A DNA stretch of 64,000 nt from Paramecium sonneborni (lineage: Eukaryota > Ciliophora > Oligohymenophorea > Peniculida > Parameciidae), in contig CAJJDN010000015.1 in assembly GCA_905182985.1 (NCBI GenBank), forward strand, positions 196,798 to 260,797, in the 5' to 3' direction. The notes beneath the pieces are model-generated. The model saw nothing but the letters and a program-made list of their open reading frames with translations, was not told the DNA's origin and did not search any database. Both the position numbers and the translations under genes were made by a program. How positions within the stretch are numbered: position 1 is the stretch's first letter; each line of letters starts with the position of its first letter. Shown here one piece after another: positions 1-11,472 of the stretch.

Positions 1-1150
1 CAATAATATTAGGATTTGTTCTTTATTTTCTAATTCTTATTTTTATTTATTCGATAATTCCTATATCTACTTTTAATAATCATTATCTTATTCTTCAAGT
101 TTAATTTTTTATTATTTTATAAGGTCATCTTTTTGTTGAATATCATTTCGGAAGTTCGCACTTACTTCATTGATTTATTATGCATATTCTTATTCTTATT
201 ATTCAAGTTATTTTTAATAATATTCTTCTTTATTTTATAACTCCTTTGTAAATTCTTCATTTGATTATTATTTTAATAATGTTATTATTTTTTCTTTACT
301 TTCTAGTTCTTATTTATGTTTTAATTAAAAATCAATTATTTATTACTAATAATTTGAATCTAATTCTTTAATTTTTTCTTATTATTATAATATTACATCA
401 TCTTTTAATTAAATTTCATTTTATTTAATTTAGTTGATTTCATTTATTTTTTATTAATGTTCTTAATCTTTCTGCTCTAGTTGTTTTTAATAATATTCTT
501 CTTTTTATTATAATTCTTTAGAATAATATTCATTTGATTCTTATTTTAATAGTATTATCATTTGTTCTTTACCTTCTAATTCTTATTTATGTTTTAATTA
601 AAAATCAATTATTTATTACTAATAATTTGTATCTAATTCTTTAATTTTGTCTTATTATTATAATATAATATCGTCTTTTTATTAAATTTCATATTATTTA
701 ATTTAGTTAATTTCATTTATTTTTTATTATTATTCTTAATCTTTTTGTTCTAGTTATTTTTAAAAGGTTTCTTCTTTTTATTATAATTCTTTAGTATAAC
801 AGTCATTTGATTCTTACTTCAATAAAGTAATTTCTTGTTCTTTATTTAATAATTCTTATTTATGTATTTCCTATAATTCACTTATTTTCTATTAATAATT
901 TTTATCTTATTCCTAAAGTTAAATTTCTTATGATTGTATTTAATTATTTTTTATTTAAATTTGATTTGATAAATTTTAATTTATTTCATATATTTTTTAT
1001 TATAATTCTTAATCTTTTTGTTCTAGTTATTTCAAATAAGACTCTTCTTTTTATTATAATTCTTTATAAAAGTATTCATTAGTTTCTTATTTTAATAATG
1101 TGATTATTTGTTCTTTATTTTTTAATTCTTATTGATGTTTTTCCATTAAT
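1..1150 (-). repeat. Tandem 273-bp coding repeat (91 aa) in the coiled-coil tail
   Basis: Landmarks such as the plus-strand words tattcttaatctttttgttc and ttctttttattataattc recur near 458, 731 and 1004 and near 498, 769 and 1041. The period is about 273 bp, exactly 91 codons. In the minus frame of the FYVE/TBC gene each unit reads as Q/E/K-rich heptad-like sequence, so this is a repeated coiled-coil segment and not noncoding satellite. At least four diverged units are visible. Confidence 0.75.
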
Positions 1151-3442
1151 TCACTTATTTTCTATTAATAATATTTATCCTATTCTTGTAGTTTAATTCT
1201 TTATTATTTTATCATCTCTTCTTTTTACTAAATATCATTTTGGAAATTAGAACTAATTTCATTCATTTACTATTTATGTTCATAATCTTTTAATTCAAAT
1301 TCTTTATTCATTTTTTCATCTTTCTATTGGAGTTCTTTTAAAGTTTCTATTTTCAATTTTTATTCATAATTTTAAATTTCTAATTATTATTTCTCTGTCA
1401 ATTATTATATCTATTACTCATAAGTTTCTTTTTTTTATTAGATTAGCATCTATGATTCTATATTTCTTTCATTTAATAAGATTTCTAACTGATTAATCTT
1501 TTTTTATGTTTCATTTTCTATATCTTATTTTTATAAATTAATTTCACTTATTTATTTTTCTAAATTATTTATTTATTATTAATATTTTATTTCAAGTTTT
1601 TAGAATTCTAGATTTTTATTTTCTAAATCTTTTTTAATTTTCTCAAATTATTCAGAAATTAGATCAATTTCTTTTCCTTGCTTACTTTCTTTGTTATAAA
1701 TGATATCATCTTTCTCTTTTAATTTTCGTTCCATTTCTTGTTGAAGATTATTTAATTTTTCTTCATAAAAATTCTAAGTATTAGATTTTTATAATAAATT
1801 ATTTCTCAATTCTTCAATCATTTTTAAATACTCTCTTTCTTAACTTTTCATGCTTTATTCATGTGTTTCCTCTAATAATTTAGTTTATTCAATATAATTA
1901 GATATCAATTGTTACTATGATTTGATTTTATCTTATAACTATTTAATAATTTAATTCTTCTCATTAATTTCATTTAAACCATTATCTTATTGAGATTATT
2001 ATTACTATTATTTTAATAAATTTTAATCTTAATATTACTTTAAATAATCTAATTATTAAGTCTAATTTTTTAGTTAATAATTTTTATTTTGTAATGATTT
2101 AATTAATTCTTTAATTTATGTTTTGTTCCAATCAAATTTACTTTTTTATTACAAAGATTCTAATTTTTAATCTTAATTTTCATCAGCTACTTAAATTAAA
2201 GCTTCAATAAGTTTATCAATTTCTTTATCATCAATTTTATTATTTTATTATAATAATTATTGTTCTTTTTGAGCAATTGAATTTCTGTATTTAATTTTTT
2301 TTTCATCTTCTTAAGATAAGAAAGTTGTAAATTTATCTAATTAAATATTTCTAAGAATAATGCGATTAAAATCTTCTATGGGTACTTCTTAGATAATTTT
2401 TTGTTAATCCCGACAAATGAAGGCTAAGAATTTTTCATTCAATTAAAACTAAGTTAATAATTTTTAAATACATCATGATTGATGATTAATTAATTAAAAA
2501 TGAAAAAGCCAAGATAAAATTCAAATGAATTTATCATGAAAGTTGTCAAAATTTAAGTTGAATAGGTTTCCAAAAATAACTTAATTTTTGATTAGATTTA
2601 TTTTTCAAGTTTATTAGGATCATTAACCATTTCTAACAACAAATCAATTTCACCTAAAACTGGTTTATTTTCATCTTGATCTAATTTATGATATTGTATT
2701 CTTGGAGGTAAGACTTTTTCATGAAAATATAATAACACTTTTAAAGCAACTGATTCATCACAAAAATATAAAATGTAAGTAGTTAAAAAGACTAAACCTT
2801 TAGTAAGTCTAACAGGTTTAGTTTAGAAAAAGCATGTTAAAATGTTGCTTATTTTTTATACAAGAATATTATCTGATTCATTTGCACAACAACGATAATG
2901 CCAATCAGCTAAAGAATAATTTAATGCTTATCTATTCTAAAAGAAATGATTAATAATTTTATACTTCTTTAAAGATTCTTAATAGGTTTGTTTAAATTTA
3001 CTATTTAATTTCATAATTAGAATTTTAAACATAAATAGGTAATTATTTTTAATATTCTTCTTGAATCTTTTTAATTTCAATTCTAAGTTTAATAAAAAAT
3101 TACTTGTCATCAAAAATGATTGATACCCATCTTTTGCCTACGTTAGATAATTATCCAACTTTACAATTCTCTACATCTACTTATTATTTTTATTATTGCT
3201 AATCTTCTTTACAACTTTTGCATATTCTTTATGGAGTTTTTGCATCTAAAGTAAATAATATCACTTTATCTGGACTGCAATTTGAACAAACATATCTATA
3301 ACATCGTTTACATTAATTATGTTTTGTTTTCCTAATAACATCATATTCAAGTTTACCAATCAAATTACTTTGTGCAAATATCACAGGAATCACTTTTTAT
3401 TGTTGTATTACCACTTATTTTTTAACTAAGCTTTTCAAGCAT
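1..3442 (-). CDS. FYVE zinc finger, TBC-like domain and long coiled coil (partial, runs off left edge)
   Basis: Likely a Rab-GAP-type membrane-trafficking protein. FYVE fingers bind PI3P on endosomes and TBC domains act on Rab GTPases. The N-terminus has a CxxC pair (CDICTKQFDW), then HNQCKRCYRYVCSNC and CKSC, a FYVE-type zinc finger at about residues 20-75. A TBC-like helical region follows (about 150-290; LTKGLVFLTTYILYFCDE, then LGEIDLLLEM). The rest is glutamine- and glutamate-rich coiled coil with 91-residue repeats. Likely introns are 3332..3356, 2937..2964 and 2449..2471. A 30-nt GT-AG stretch at 3001..3030 keeps the frame either way. The start is the ATG just ahead of the finger. The usual YxQG of active TBC domains reads RLTKG, so catalysis is doubtful. 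FYVE is fairly sure; TBC is from family pattern. Confidence 0.72.
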
Positions 3443-3562
3443 CTCTTTAAGAATATTTCTAATTAATTAATTATTTAAGGAAAGTAAGGATATTTTACAT
3501 AGAATATCAATATGTGCAATAAAACAATTAATATTGAATTATATTAAATAATAAATAATAAC

Positions 3563-4734
3563 ATGTCTAAAGATTAATCAGATAACAAGACTTATCACTC
3601 TAATTAACAAGATCATCATCTCCATAAATATAATTAAAAAGCTAAAAATTTTAAATCGACTTTTTTATTGAATGGAAATATATCCAATCAGAATAATTGA
3701 AAAAATATTTTACATGATTTAAAAGTGTTTCAAATAGCTTGATTTAGTCTCAATATGAAGTCAAGTGCATTTAGTTGAATAAAAATAATCAAATTCCTGA
3801 ATTAGAAGCCACATCATTTTCAATTATTGAATCTGATGATAGATAGCAAATTAAATCTATAATTAGAAGCTATCAATAATATACTATCATTAATTGATTA
3901 AAAAAAACATTCCTATTTTAAGATGATGATGCTAATACCTGAGAATTAGAGAATATTCTATAATTCTAGAACTGTGTCTTACTCAATAAAAACTTCAGGA
4001 AAACAAATTAAAAATATTCAACTTGAGACCAAAAACTGATTTTGTTGTGAATAATGCAATAAATAAATTTTTATTAATATCAGTTAGCTGGTTAGAATAT
4101 AATTATAATTAATTTGGTGAATTGAATTGCATATAAATTGCCAACAAATAATTAATTACTTCAAAGATGAATCATAGAAGATGATAATATTAAAAATGTT
4201 GAACCATTAGATCCAGATTATGTTATTATTAATTATTTCTTGCTTTAATATAATAAAATTTATTAATTATTTAGTCAATAATAGTGGATTACATTGTTAA
4301 AAATAAAGATATAGAGAAAAAGTATACCAGATCAGAATCAAATAAAAGGTATAAAAAATAAAAGAAATTTAGCTCAATTTTGGTACTTTTAATAAATAGA
4401 AAAAGTTCAAATAATTAAAAATCAAATAAAATCTATTTTAGAGAAAGTTAGTAGTGCCAAATTATATATTTGATTAAATAAAGAAAAGATGAAGGGGTAA
4501 GAATTAATGGTGATGATAAGAGTAGAATTCAATTATTAAATAATTTAGAAATTTAGAGATGAAATTGTTTTGAAATGGAGGGAAGAAATTTAAAACTTTT
4601 TGTCTGTTATCTAAGATATCTTAAGTGAATAATGTAAATTATAAAAAAGATTAAATTCTATATAATTATCAAGCATACATTGTCAATAATAATAATAATT
4701 ATATAATTATTATTTTTATATAATTTCTATTTAG
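3563..4734 (+). other. Unresolved, possibly degenerate coding stretch upstream of ATG12
   Basis: Several protein-like stretches lie here but do not join. An ATG at 3563 opens a 45-codon frame ending at TGA 3698. A different frame (3748-3894) reads coherently and then meets TGA 3895. No GT lies between about 3766 and 3973 to splice around it. An ATG at 3923 plus a 25-nt intron at 3974..3998 gives a roughly 80-residue product ending at TGA 4182. From about 4187 another frame stays open if a 30-nt intron at 4454..4483 is removed. It has no TGA before the ATG12 start. Splicing a 25-nt GT-AG stretch at 4625..4649 would end it at a TGA overlapping the ATG12 ATG. I do not recognise a family. It may be a decaying gene or two small genes. 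Confidence 0.35.
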
Positions 4735-5150
4735 ATGAAATAAACATTGAATTTCTAAAATACAAGATCTTTTGAAGAGAGAAAAAATGAATCTGATAAT
4801 TGCAAATAATTATATCCTAATGATGTACTTGTAGTTGTAGAGTAATCAAGCAAAAGTAAATTGCCAAAATAAAATTTTATAAAGTAATCGAATATTAATT
4901 TTTAAATAGATTTAAAATGTCAAACAATATGTCAATTATGAATGTATTACAATTTATTAAAACTAAAATAAAACTTTCATAATATGATTCTATTAATTTG
5001 TACTGTGGCAAAACTTTATTGAGAGTAGGTATAAAGAATTATAATTTAAAAGATTAAAGCTTGAAAGAATTGTATTAATAATTCAAAGACTAAGATGGTT
5101 TTCTATATATCAATTACATTGAGATGAATTCATTCGGTGCATAATTTTGA
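4735..5150 (+). CDS. ATG12: Autophagy ubiquitin-like protein ATG12
   Basis: ATG12 is the ubiquitin-like modifier joined through its C-terminal glycine to ATG5; the conjugate promotes ATG8 lipidation on forming autophagosomes. The 129-residue product has the family's beta-grasp pattern: DVLVVVEQ, KFKMSNNMSIMNVLQFIK, KIKLSQYDSINLYCGKTL, then LKELYQQFKDQDGFLYINY and a closing NSFG. One 26-nt intron (4884..4909) restores the frame. Unusually the chain continues past the glycine (residue 126) with Ala-Gln-Phe before TGA. Most ATG12 proteins end at the glycine and need no processing, so a protease step is implied unless the extension is tolerated. It converges on RpiB, with 24 bp between the stop codons. 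The gene recurs at 5910..6325 in the duplicated contig end. Confidence 0.82.
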
Positions 5151-5174
5151 ATTTGATATTTTTAATTTATTTAA

Positions 5175-5457
5175 TCATTTTCTATAATTTTCTTCTTCAA
5201 AACCTTAAATTTCTTTCTCTACTTCATTATTATCGATTTTGTGATATTAAGAAAGAAAAGTGTCAACAATTTATTTAGCTATTTCAATACCTACAGTTCT
5301 GGCACCAAAAGAAATGACATTACAACCTATTTCTATTGCTTATAATGTTGAATGATAGTCATTCACTTATCCACATCGAATTCCTTTAACTTTATTTGCC
5401 ATAATTGAGATACCAATACCACTACCACATATTAATATACCAATTCCATTTGTTTTT
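5175..5457 (-). other. Truncated duplicate of RpiB (C-terminal part)
   Basis: Identical to the 3' end of the complete RpiB gene at 6350..6802 and cut off by the N at 5458. It is part of duplicated pair A, probably the same locus assembled twice. Confidence 0.85.
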
Positions 5458-5458
5458 N
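5458..5458. other. Single-N assembly junction A
   Basis: One ambiguous base separates two exact 1174-bp copies, which suggests two contigs abutted without merging their overlap. Confidence 0.9.
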
Positions 5459-6632
5459 GTGGATTACATTGTTAAAAATAAAGATATAGAGAAAAAGTAT
5501 ACCAGATCAGAATCAAATAAAAGGTATAAAAAATAAAAGAAATTTAGCTCAATTTTGGTACTTTTAATAAATAGAAAAAGTTCAAATAATTAAAAATCAA
5601 ATAAAATCTATTTTAGAGAAAGTTAGTAGTGCCAAATTATATATTTGATTAAATAAAGAAAAGATGAAGGGGTAAGAATTAATGGTGATGATAAGAGTAG
5701 AATTCAATTATTAAATAATTTAGAAATTTAGAGATGAAATTGTTTTGAAATGGAGGGAAGAAATTTAAAACTTTTTGTCTGTTATCTAAGATATCTTAAG
5801 TGAATAATGTAAATTATAAAAAAGATTAAATTCTATATAATTATCAAGCATACATTGTCAATAATAATAATAATTATATAATTATTATTTTTATATAATT
5901 TCTATTTAGATGAAATAAACATTGAATTTCTAAAATACAAGATCTTTTGAAGAGAGAAAAAATGAATCTGATAATTGCAAATAATTATATCCTAATGATG
6001 TACTTGTAGTTGTAGAGTAATCAAGCAAAAGTAAATTGCCAAAATAAAATTTTATAAAGTAATCGAATATTAATTTTTAAATAGATTTAAAATGTCAAAC
6101 AATATGTCAATTATGAATGTATTACAATTTATTAAAACTAAAATAAAACTTTCATAATATGATTCTATTAATTTGTACTGTGGCAAAACTTTATTGAGAG
6201 TAGGTATAAAGAATTATAATTTAAAAGATTAAAGCTTGAAAGAATTGTATTAATAATTCAAAGACTAAGATGGTTTTCTATATATCAATTACATTGAGAT
6301 GAATTCATTCGGTGCATAATTTTGAATTTGATATTTTTAATTTATTTAATCATTTTCTATAATTTTCTTCTTCAAAACCTTAAATTTCTTTCTCTACTTC
6401 ATTATTATCGATTTTGTGATATTAAGAAAGAAAAGTGTCAACAATTTATTTAGCTATTTCAATACCTACAGTTCTGGCACCAAAAGAAATGACATTACAA
6501 CCTATTTCTATTGCTTATAATGTTGAATGATAGTCATTCACTTATCCACATCGAATTCCTTTAACTTTATTTGCCATAATTGAGATACCAATACCACTAC
6601 CACATATTAATATACCAATTCCATTTGTTTTT
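5459..6632. repeat. Duplicated contig-end sequence, copy 2 of pair A
   Basis: Exact copy of 4284..5457. After 6632 the sequence continues into the complete RpiB gene. Confidence 0.9.
5910..6325 (+). CDS. ATG12: ATG12, second identical copy (probable assembly duplicate)
   Basis: Base-for-base repeat of 4735..5150, including the 26-nt intron (6059..6084 here). It lies inside the copy that follows the N at 5458 and should not be counted as a second gene without independent evidence. Confidence 0.75.
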
Positions 6633-6802
6633 ATTACTTCATTACATACATTAACTGCAAAATCATTATAATCACAACTTTAGTTTGTGTTTGTTCCTTA
6701 ATCATTTATTTAATATCCCTTTTTATTGCATTATTCTAATAAAATATTTTTATATTCTAAAGCTGCATGATCATTCCCAATAAATATTTAAATTTAATTC
6801 AT
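6350..6802 (-). CDS. rpiB: Ribose-5-phosphate isomerase B
   Basis: RpiB interconverts ribose 5-phosphate and ribulose 5-phosphate in the pentose phosphate pathway. The intronless 150-residue product has the usual size and signatures: [11 protein letters not shown] near the N-terminus, then [14 protein letters not shown], and the active-site loop [16 protein letters not shown] with the catalytic cysteine, followed by VKGIRCG and [11 protein letters not shown]. The start gives the expected short strand before IGNDHA. RpiB is mostly bacterial but is also found in protists and fungi. Its low GC and neighbours look native. It converges on ATG12 and diverges from the mitochondrial carrier across 190 bp. 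Confidence 0.93.
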
Positions 6803-6992
6803 ATCTATTTTAATATAATTTATAATACGCAATTTTCTTAAAAACAAAATCAAATTATTAAAACAATTAATTATATAGTATATAAGTTTCTCTTTAAAGA
6901 AATAAGTATTATGATAAATAAGATTAATAAATAATGACGTATATAATTTATGAATTGCATAAATTGATTATTGTATAAATACTTTTTTTAAA
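6803..6992. promoter_or_regulatory. Divergent promoter interval, RpiB and mitochondrial carrier
   Basis: These 190 bp separate two divergent start codons, so both promoters must lie here or overlap the genes. I see only A+T-rich sequence and no clear motif. Confidence 0.45.
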
Positions 6993-7995
6993 ATGTCAGA
7001 TTTTATTCAATGGACATATGAGAATAGATTTTAAATCTCTATTGATTTAGCAGCTGGCTCTATTAGTGGAATGTAATATTCATTAATTAAATAATAGAGC
7101 AAATTGTATTTCAAGTCATCCATTAGACACAGTTAAAGTTAGAATGTAAATGTCAGATGATGGTGTTCTAACAACACTATAAAAAATTATAAAAAATGAA
7201 GGAATTAAAGGTTTTTATAAAGGAATGTCCTTTCCCATTCTTTCAATACCAATTACTAATGCAGTTGTATTTTCGGTTTATGAATTCTGGAGAAAATTTT
7301 TTATTGGAAATTCAAATAAATAACTCACATATTTCTAGACGTATTTATTTATAAATAAAATTTAAGTGCATTTTGTGGAAGTATTGCAGGAAGTTCAGCT
7401 GCATTATTATCATGCCCAATTGAATTAACAAAATGCAAATTATAAATGTAAGAAACTGAAAAAATATATAAAAACCCTATTGATTGTGTTATCTAAGTAT
7501 ATTTTTATTTATATTTCATAGATTTATAAAAAAGAAGGATTTAAATATATTTTTAGAGGAATGCATGCTACTTAATAAAGAGAAATTCTTGGCTATTCAG
7601 CTTAATTTGCTGTTTATGAATGTATTAAGAATTTTTTATGTGATTTATCATAAAAAGCAGAACCTTCAACAGCTAATTTATTGATTTCTGGAGGTTTAGC
7701 TGGAGTTTCATGTTGGACAATTGGATATCCTTAAGATGTAAAATAATAAATTTAAATTAAGACAATCAAGACAATTCTCTAATGTTAAACTTGCACTGAT
7801 TAAAAGGTTTATAAAGTAAGGTGTTATGATGGAGGATTTTACGATTGTTTGATCTAAAAAATATTTACTGAAGGTTTTGGATCTCTTTGGAAAGGATATT
7901 CTGTTTGTGTTTTTCGGGCATTTTACGCTAATGCTATCGGGTTTTATGCGTATGAACTGGCCAAAGAATAACTTACTTCATTCTATTAGTTTTGA
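6993..7995 (+). CDS. Mitochondrial carrier family (SLC25) protein
   Basis: A 300-residue inner-membrane transporter with the threefold repeat of the family. Signature motifs open each repeat: SHPLDTVKVRMQ, SCPIELTKCKLQMQ and GYPQDTIK. The downstream glycine-rich stretches are also present (GFYKGMSFPI, YIFRGMHATQ, SLWKGYSVCVFRAFYANAIG). Four introns, 7073..7097, 7341..7366, 7497..7521 and 7738..7761, restore one frame to TGA. In repeat 2 the usual PxD reads PIE. The third-repeat ending resembles carnitine/acylcarnitine-type carriers, but the substrate cannot be assigned. It should be nuclear-encoded and imported into mitochondria. Confidence 0.9.
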
Positions 7996-8701
7996 TGTAA
8001 ATATATTCAATGTTTATATTTCACTCATATTTTATTACACTTTATCAAATAATTTAAATTGTGAATTCAAAGTTAAATAAGAAAAATTATTGTTTTTCTT
8101 TCATCAAAACTATTTCATTAATAATATTTTTGGTTGCTAGATAATATCGTTAAATATATTTTTTAAATCTACATAATTTTATTAATACTAAATTATCTAA
8201 TATTCGATAATTTAATATAATAAATTATTTATATTAATAAATTTATTTATATTACAAACTTATTTGATTAAAATATAATATTGCATCGATATTAAATTTA
8301 AGGAAAAAACGTATTTAAAATATGATTTTAAGAAGTAACAAATAATACAAATATAAAGAATCAACTTTCAATTATAGATCCTTATCTTCTTTTTAAAATT
8401 GGGTTTTGAGATACATTATATTGATCAAGTTAAATATTTTAACAATCATAATTTTTCTTTCCTATTTACTCGATTTCTGATGAATTGTTTAAAGTTTGAT
8501 TAAATTTTTCATCCCCTTTCTTTTTTAAAATAGATATAGGAATTTTTTTTGATATCAACGATTTTTGTTTAGTTTATGCACAACCCATCTGCTTAGTATT
8601 ATTTGTATAAATTTAAAAATAATAAATATTAAGTTTAAAACATATTAATAGTTTGATTAATAAAATATGAAAATAATCAATTTAGGAGTTTATTTTAATA
8701 T
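7996..8701. other. Intergenic, no gene seen
   Basis: About 700 bp of A+T-rich sequence between the 3' ends of the carrier and the hydrolase. It holds homopolymer runs and short direct repeats only; likely two 3' regions facing each other. Confidence 0.5.
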
Positions 8702-10061
8702 TCATTCAAGGGTAGGATCATAAAAGAGAACAGTTGGCATTTTAGGTCCTTGAGAACAATTCTGATAATATTTAATTTAAAGTAGAAATTCAGTAAATGG
8801 ATTAATTAAGTCTTTATACAATCTATAACTAATATGATCCATATCATCAGCCAAATGTAAAATACATTTATCAGATTTACATGATTCTAAATAAAAAATA
8901 AGTTTACTATATAATTCTTATGCTTATGAATATGGTATTATATTATCAGCTTTGCCATGTAAAATAAAAGTAGGTACTTTAACTTTTTAAATTTATTCTA
9001 AATTATCAAATCTTTATCTAATAAGGAATTATGCCCATGATCCAATATAATCTCTGACTGCTGCTTTAAGTGATGTAAATGGAGACATTAAAGCTAGACA
9101 TGCAGGTTTATATTTATTAGCTATATAAGTAGCAGGTCCACTTCCTATACTTCTACCAAATACTATAATTCTATTTTCAGCATATCCTAATCTCTTTGTT
9201 AAATAATTAAACACATATTCAGCATCGTTTAATATTGCTTCAGCTGAAGGTTATTCATTTTTATATTTTCCATATCCAGGATATTCTACAGCTATTGCAG
9301 ATACCTAAAATAATATACTACATTTTCATACTTATAAATTTTCACGGAGATGAACTAAAAAATTATATGACTATGTTATATCTTCACAATTTGCATGAAA
9401 ATATAATAAAATATTAGGGGAATGTTTTTTTGAATCTACATACATACAAGGAATATGTCCATTTATTTAATGAGATTCTCTTGAGTTAGATCTAAGTGGA
9501 GGTTAATCATCAAAAGATTCATTTTAGTTTGTTTATTTCAGATCAATCAATTCTTAAGGTAATTTAATTAATGGTTAACTAAAGCAAATACTTTAATCAA
9601 TTCTTGTCTTTTTTACAGGATAAAGATTAGATGACATTCTACACAATTATGGTTTTTTTGTTATTATTTAAACAGATTGCATATTTAATTTTTACAACTT
9701 TTATTGAACATTTGGACTACCCTCATTAGAATCAAATGTCGGTGAATTAATATCTGTTGTTTATCTCTTTGTTTGTCTTCTTGTTATTGGTTTCCATTAA
9801 AAATTTGGTATTGGTTGTAATTAAGATTCTCTATTTTATAAATTATATTTCTTACGTAGGTTCATCAATTAAAAAATGATCATCTTCAAAATCTTATTCA
9901 CTTTATTTGAAAAATACTCCTCTTTTTTTATTTGTTCTAGGTACATAATTTTTAAATGTAGGATATAGTTTTGGATATTTCGGAATCCATAAAATTTGAC
10001 CATGTTCATGATCATTTGATATTTCTTTTGGTGCTGGGAAAAAAATAAAGTCTAAGTCCAT
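8702..10061 (-). CDS. ABHD17-like alpha/beta hydrolase
   Basis: A 435-residue serine hydrolase. The catalytic triad is visible: nucleophile elbow GRSIGSGP, aspartate in ILHGKADNIIP, and histidine in DDMDHISY. The region before it, NILLYFHANCEDI and AIAVEYPGYGKY, matches the oxyanion and core strands of the ABHD17/ABHD13/Bem46 group. ABHD17 members remove palmitate from membrane proteins, so depalmitoylation is a reasonable guess. The first half has a hydrophilic Q-rich insert before the hydrolase fold. Introns 9831..9855 and 9305..9331 restore the frame. It is divergent from ATP12. Confidence 0.85.
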
Positions 10062-10626
10062 CAAATTTCTAATTATAATTTATTATTTTCTTTTTAATGC
10101 TTTTATATTAATAATAACTAAAAAAACTTAAATACTAAAAAACTTCCAAGTTTTAACTAAAAATGTCTCTATTCTTCCACTCTCATTTTAAATTATTAAA
10201 AAGATTACAGTCTCCATTTCTCTTTATATTATTGTCGAAAAATGAATTAAAATTATATACTTATAACAATCGTAATGATTTTAGAATTATGTTGAAAGAA
10301 ATTACATTATTATAAATCGTTCTATTTTACTATGACACTTATATTCTTAGATTTTATAAATTTATTTATATTTCAGAATTGTTTTTAAAGTCATTTTTTT
10401 TTTACATAAATTTTTACTTATTATAAAATTAAAAATTAAAAAAGATGATGATTTTAACAATTAATTCTAATCTCATTATGTAGATTTTAAGATTATTTTT
10501 GATAAAAATAAGTAACTTATATATTATAAAAAATTTTATTTATAAATAATAATACGTCATTCGAACAGCATAAATTATTTTAAAGTATCCTTATATGAAA
10601 TCATAATATAAAAAAAATAAAAAAAA
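10062..10626. promoter_or_regulatory. Divergent intergenic region, hydrolase and ATP12
   Basis: About 565 bp between two divergent starts, with runs of A and T. Promoters for both genes are expected here, but no motif stands out. Confidence 0.4.
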
Positions 10627-11472
10627 ATGAGGGGCTTTGTAAAATAATTTATGTTCACAGAGCAAGTCTCCCTATCATCTCAATAATAAATTAAAAGATG
10701 CTATAAAGAAGCTAGAATAGAAATGGCAACCAATCCAATAAACCCATTTCATTAATGGATTATTAAAGTAAGTATAATGGTATTATTTTTAGCTTGATGG
10801 AAAAAGTATTAAAACTTAAAAAAGAAACATTTTAGCAGTGCCTTCTCCTTAATTGGCTGCTTATATAGCTTAAGAATTCAACAATTAGAATTAGAATATG
10901 CAATTTTTTAGTATGCCATTTTTAAAGTTTGCCAGTCATGCTGTAGATTTAGATTTCGATGCTTCAAATAGATAAATGCTTGAAATGAAATTTATGTTTA
11001 ATTTAGAAAATGATTTAATTATGAGAGGATAACTAAATTCAGATAAATTACCTAAAACAGAAACTCAAATTGCTGACTCTTTGTTAATTAAATTATCTAG
11101 AAAATTGAATATATAAATTAATTCAAATGATGATAGATATTAAGAATACTTAAATTAATAGAGTAAAATTAAACTTGAATCATTTATTAGAGGAATCAAT
11201 AATTGGTAATTAGTTGCTTTGAACTCAAAAATAGGTAAAAAAATATTTCTATTTAATTAGAGAATCTCTCATCATGTATCTTGGGTTTGTATTTACAATT
11301 AGGATTGATCAACATTTCATCTGCATTAGCTTTAAGAAAGTCTTTAATAGAATTTAGAGATTTAAACAGAAGATCGAGTTAAAAAGAAAATAATGAATAA
11401 ATTTTGAAAACCACTCTTGAAGCTTCTTAAATGTTTTCTGAATCAATAACTACTTAAAGTATAATGTATTGA
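10627..11472 (+). CDS. ATP12: ATP12, mitochondrial F1-ATPase assembly factor (ATPAF2)
   Basis: ATP12 is a matrix chaperone that holds the F1 alpha subunit before it assembles with beta. The 264-residue product matches the family in order: RCYKEARIE, IKLDGKSIKTQKRNILAVPS, LAAYIAQEF, MPFLKFASHAVD, then LESFIRGINNWQLVALNS and LGLYLQLGLI. The acidic residues common in the family are partly replaced. I chose the ATG at 10627 over the in-frame ATG at 10651 because it adds a basic MRGFVKQF leader suited to mitochondrial import. Introns 10768..10792 and 11235..11260 restore the frame. Confidence 0.85.

Larger units (their letters stand above)
4284..5457. repeat. Duplicated contig-end sequence, copy 1 of pair A
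   Basis: These 1174 bases recur exactly at 5459..6632, separated by one N at 5458. The pair holds ATG12 and the 3' part of RpiB. Best explained as unmerged overlapping contig ends. Confidence 0.9.

Noticed and set aside
1..1500. A+T-rich tandem pattern as noncoding satellite or telomere-adjacent repeat
   Set aside because: The period is an exact multiple of three and reads as coiled coil in the frame of the FYVE/TBC gene.
4037..4039. TGA as tryptophan or selenocysteine in the region before ATG12
   Set aside because: All well-supported genes here end at TGA and none uses it internally; several TGAs in several frames fit a degenerate region better. No SECIS-like element was evident.
4284..6632. 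Tandem duplication of ATG12 as real biology
   Set aside because: Copies are identical, abut a single N, and the same happens at four unrelated loci; contig overlap is simpler.
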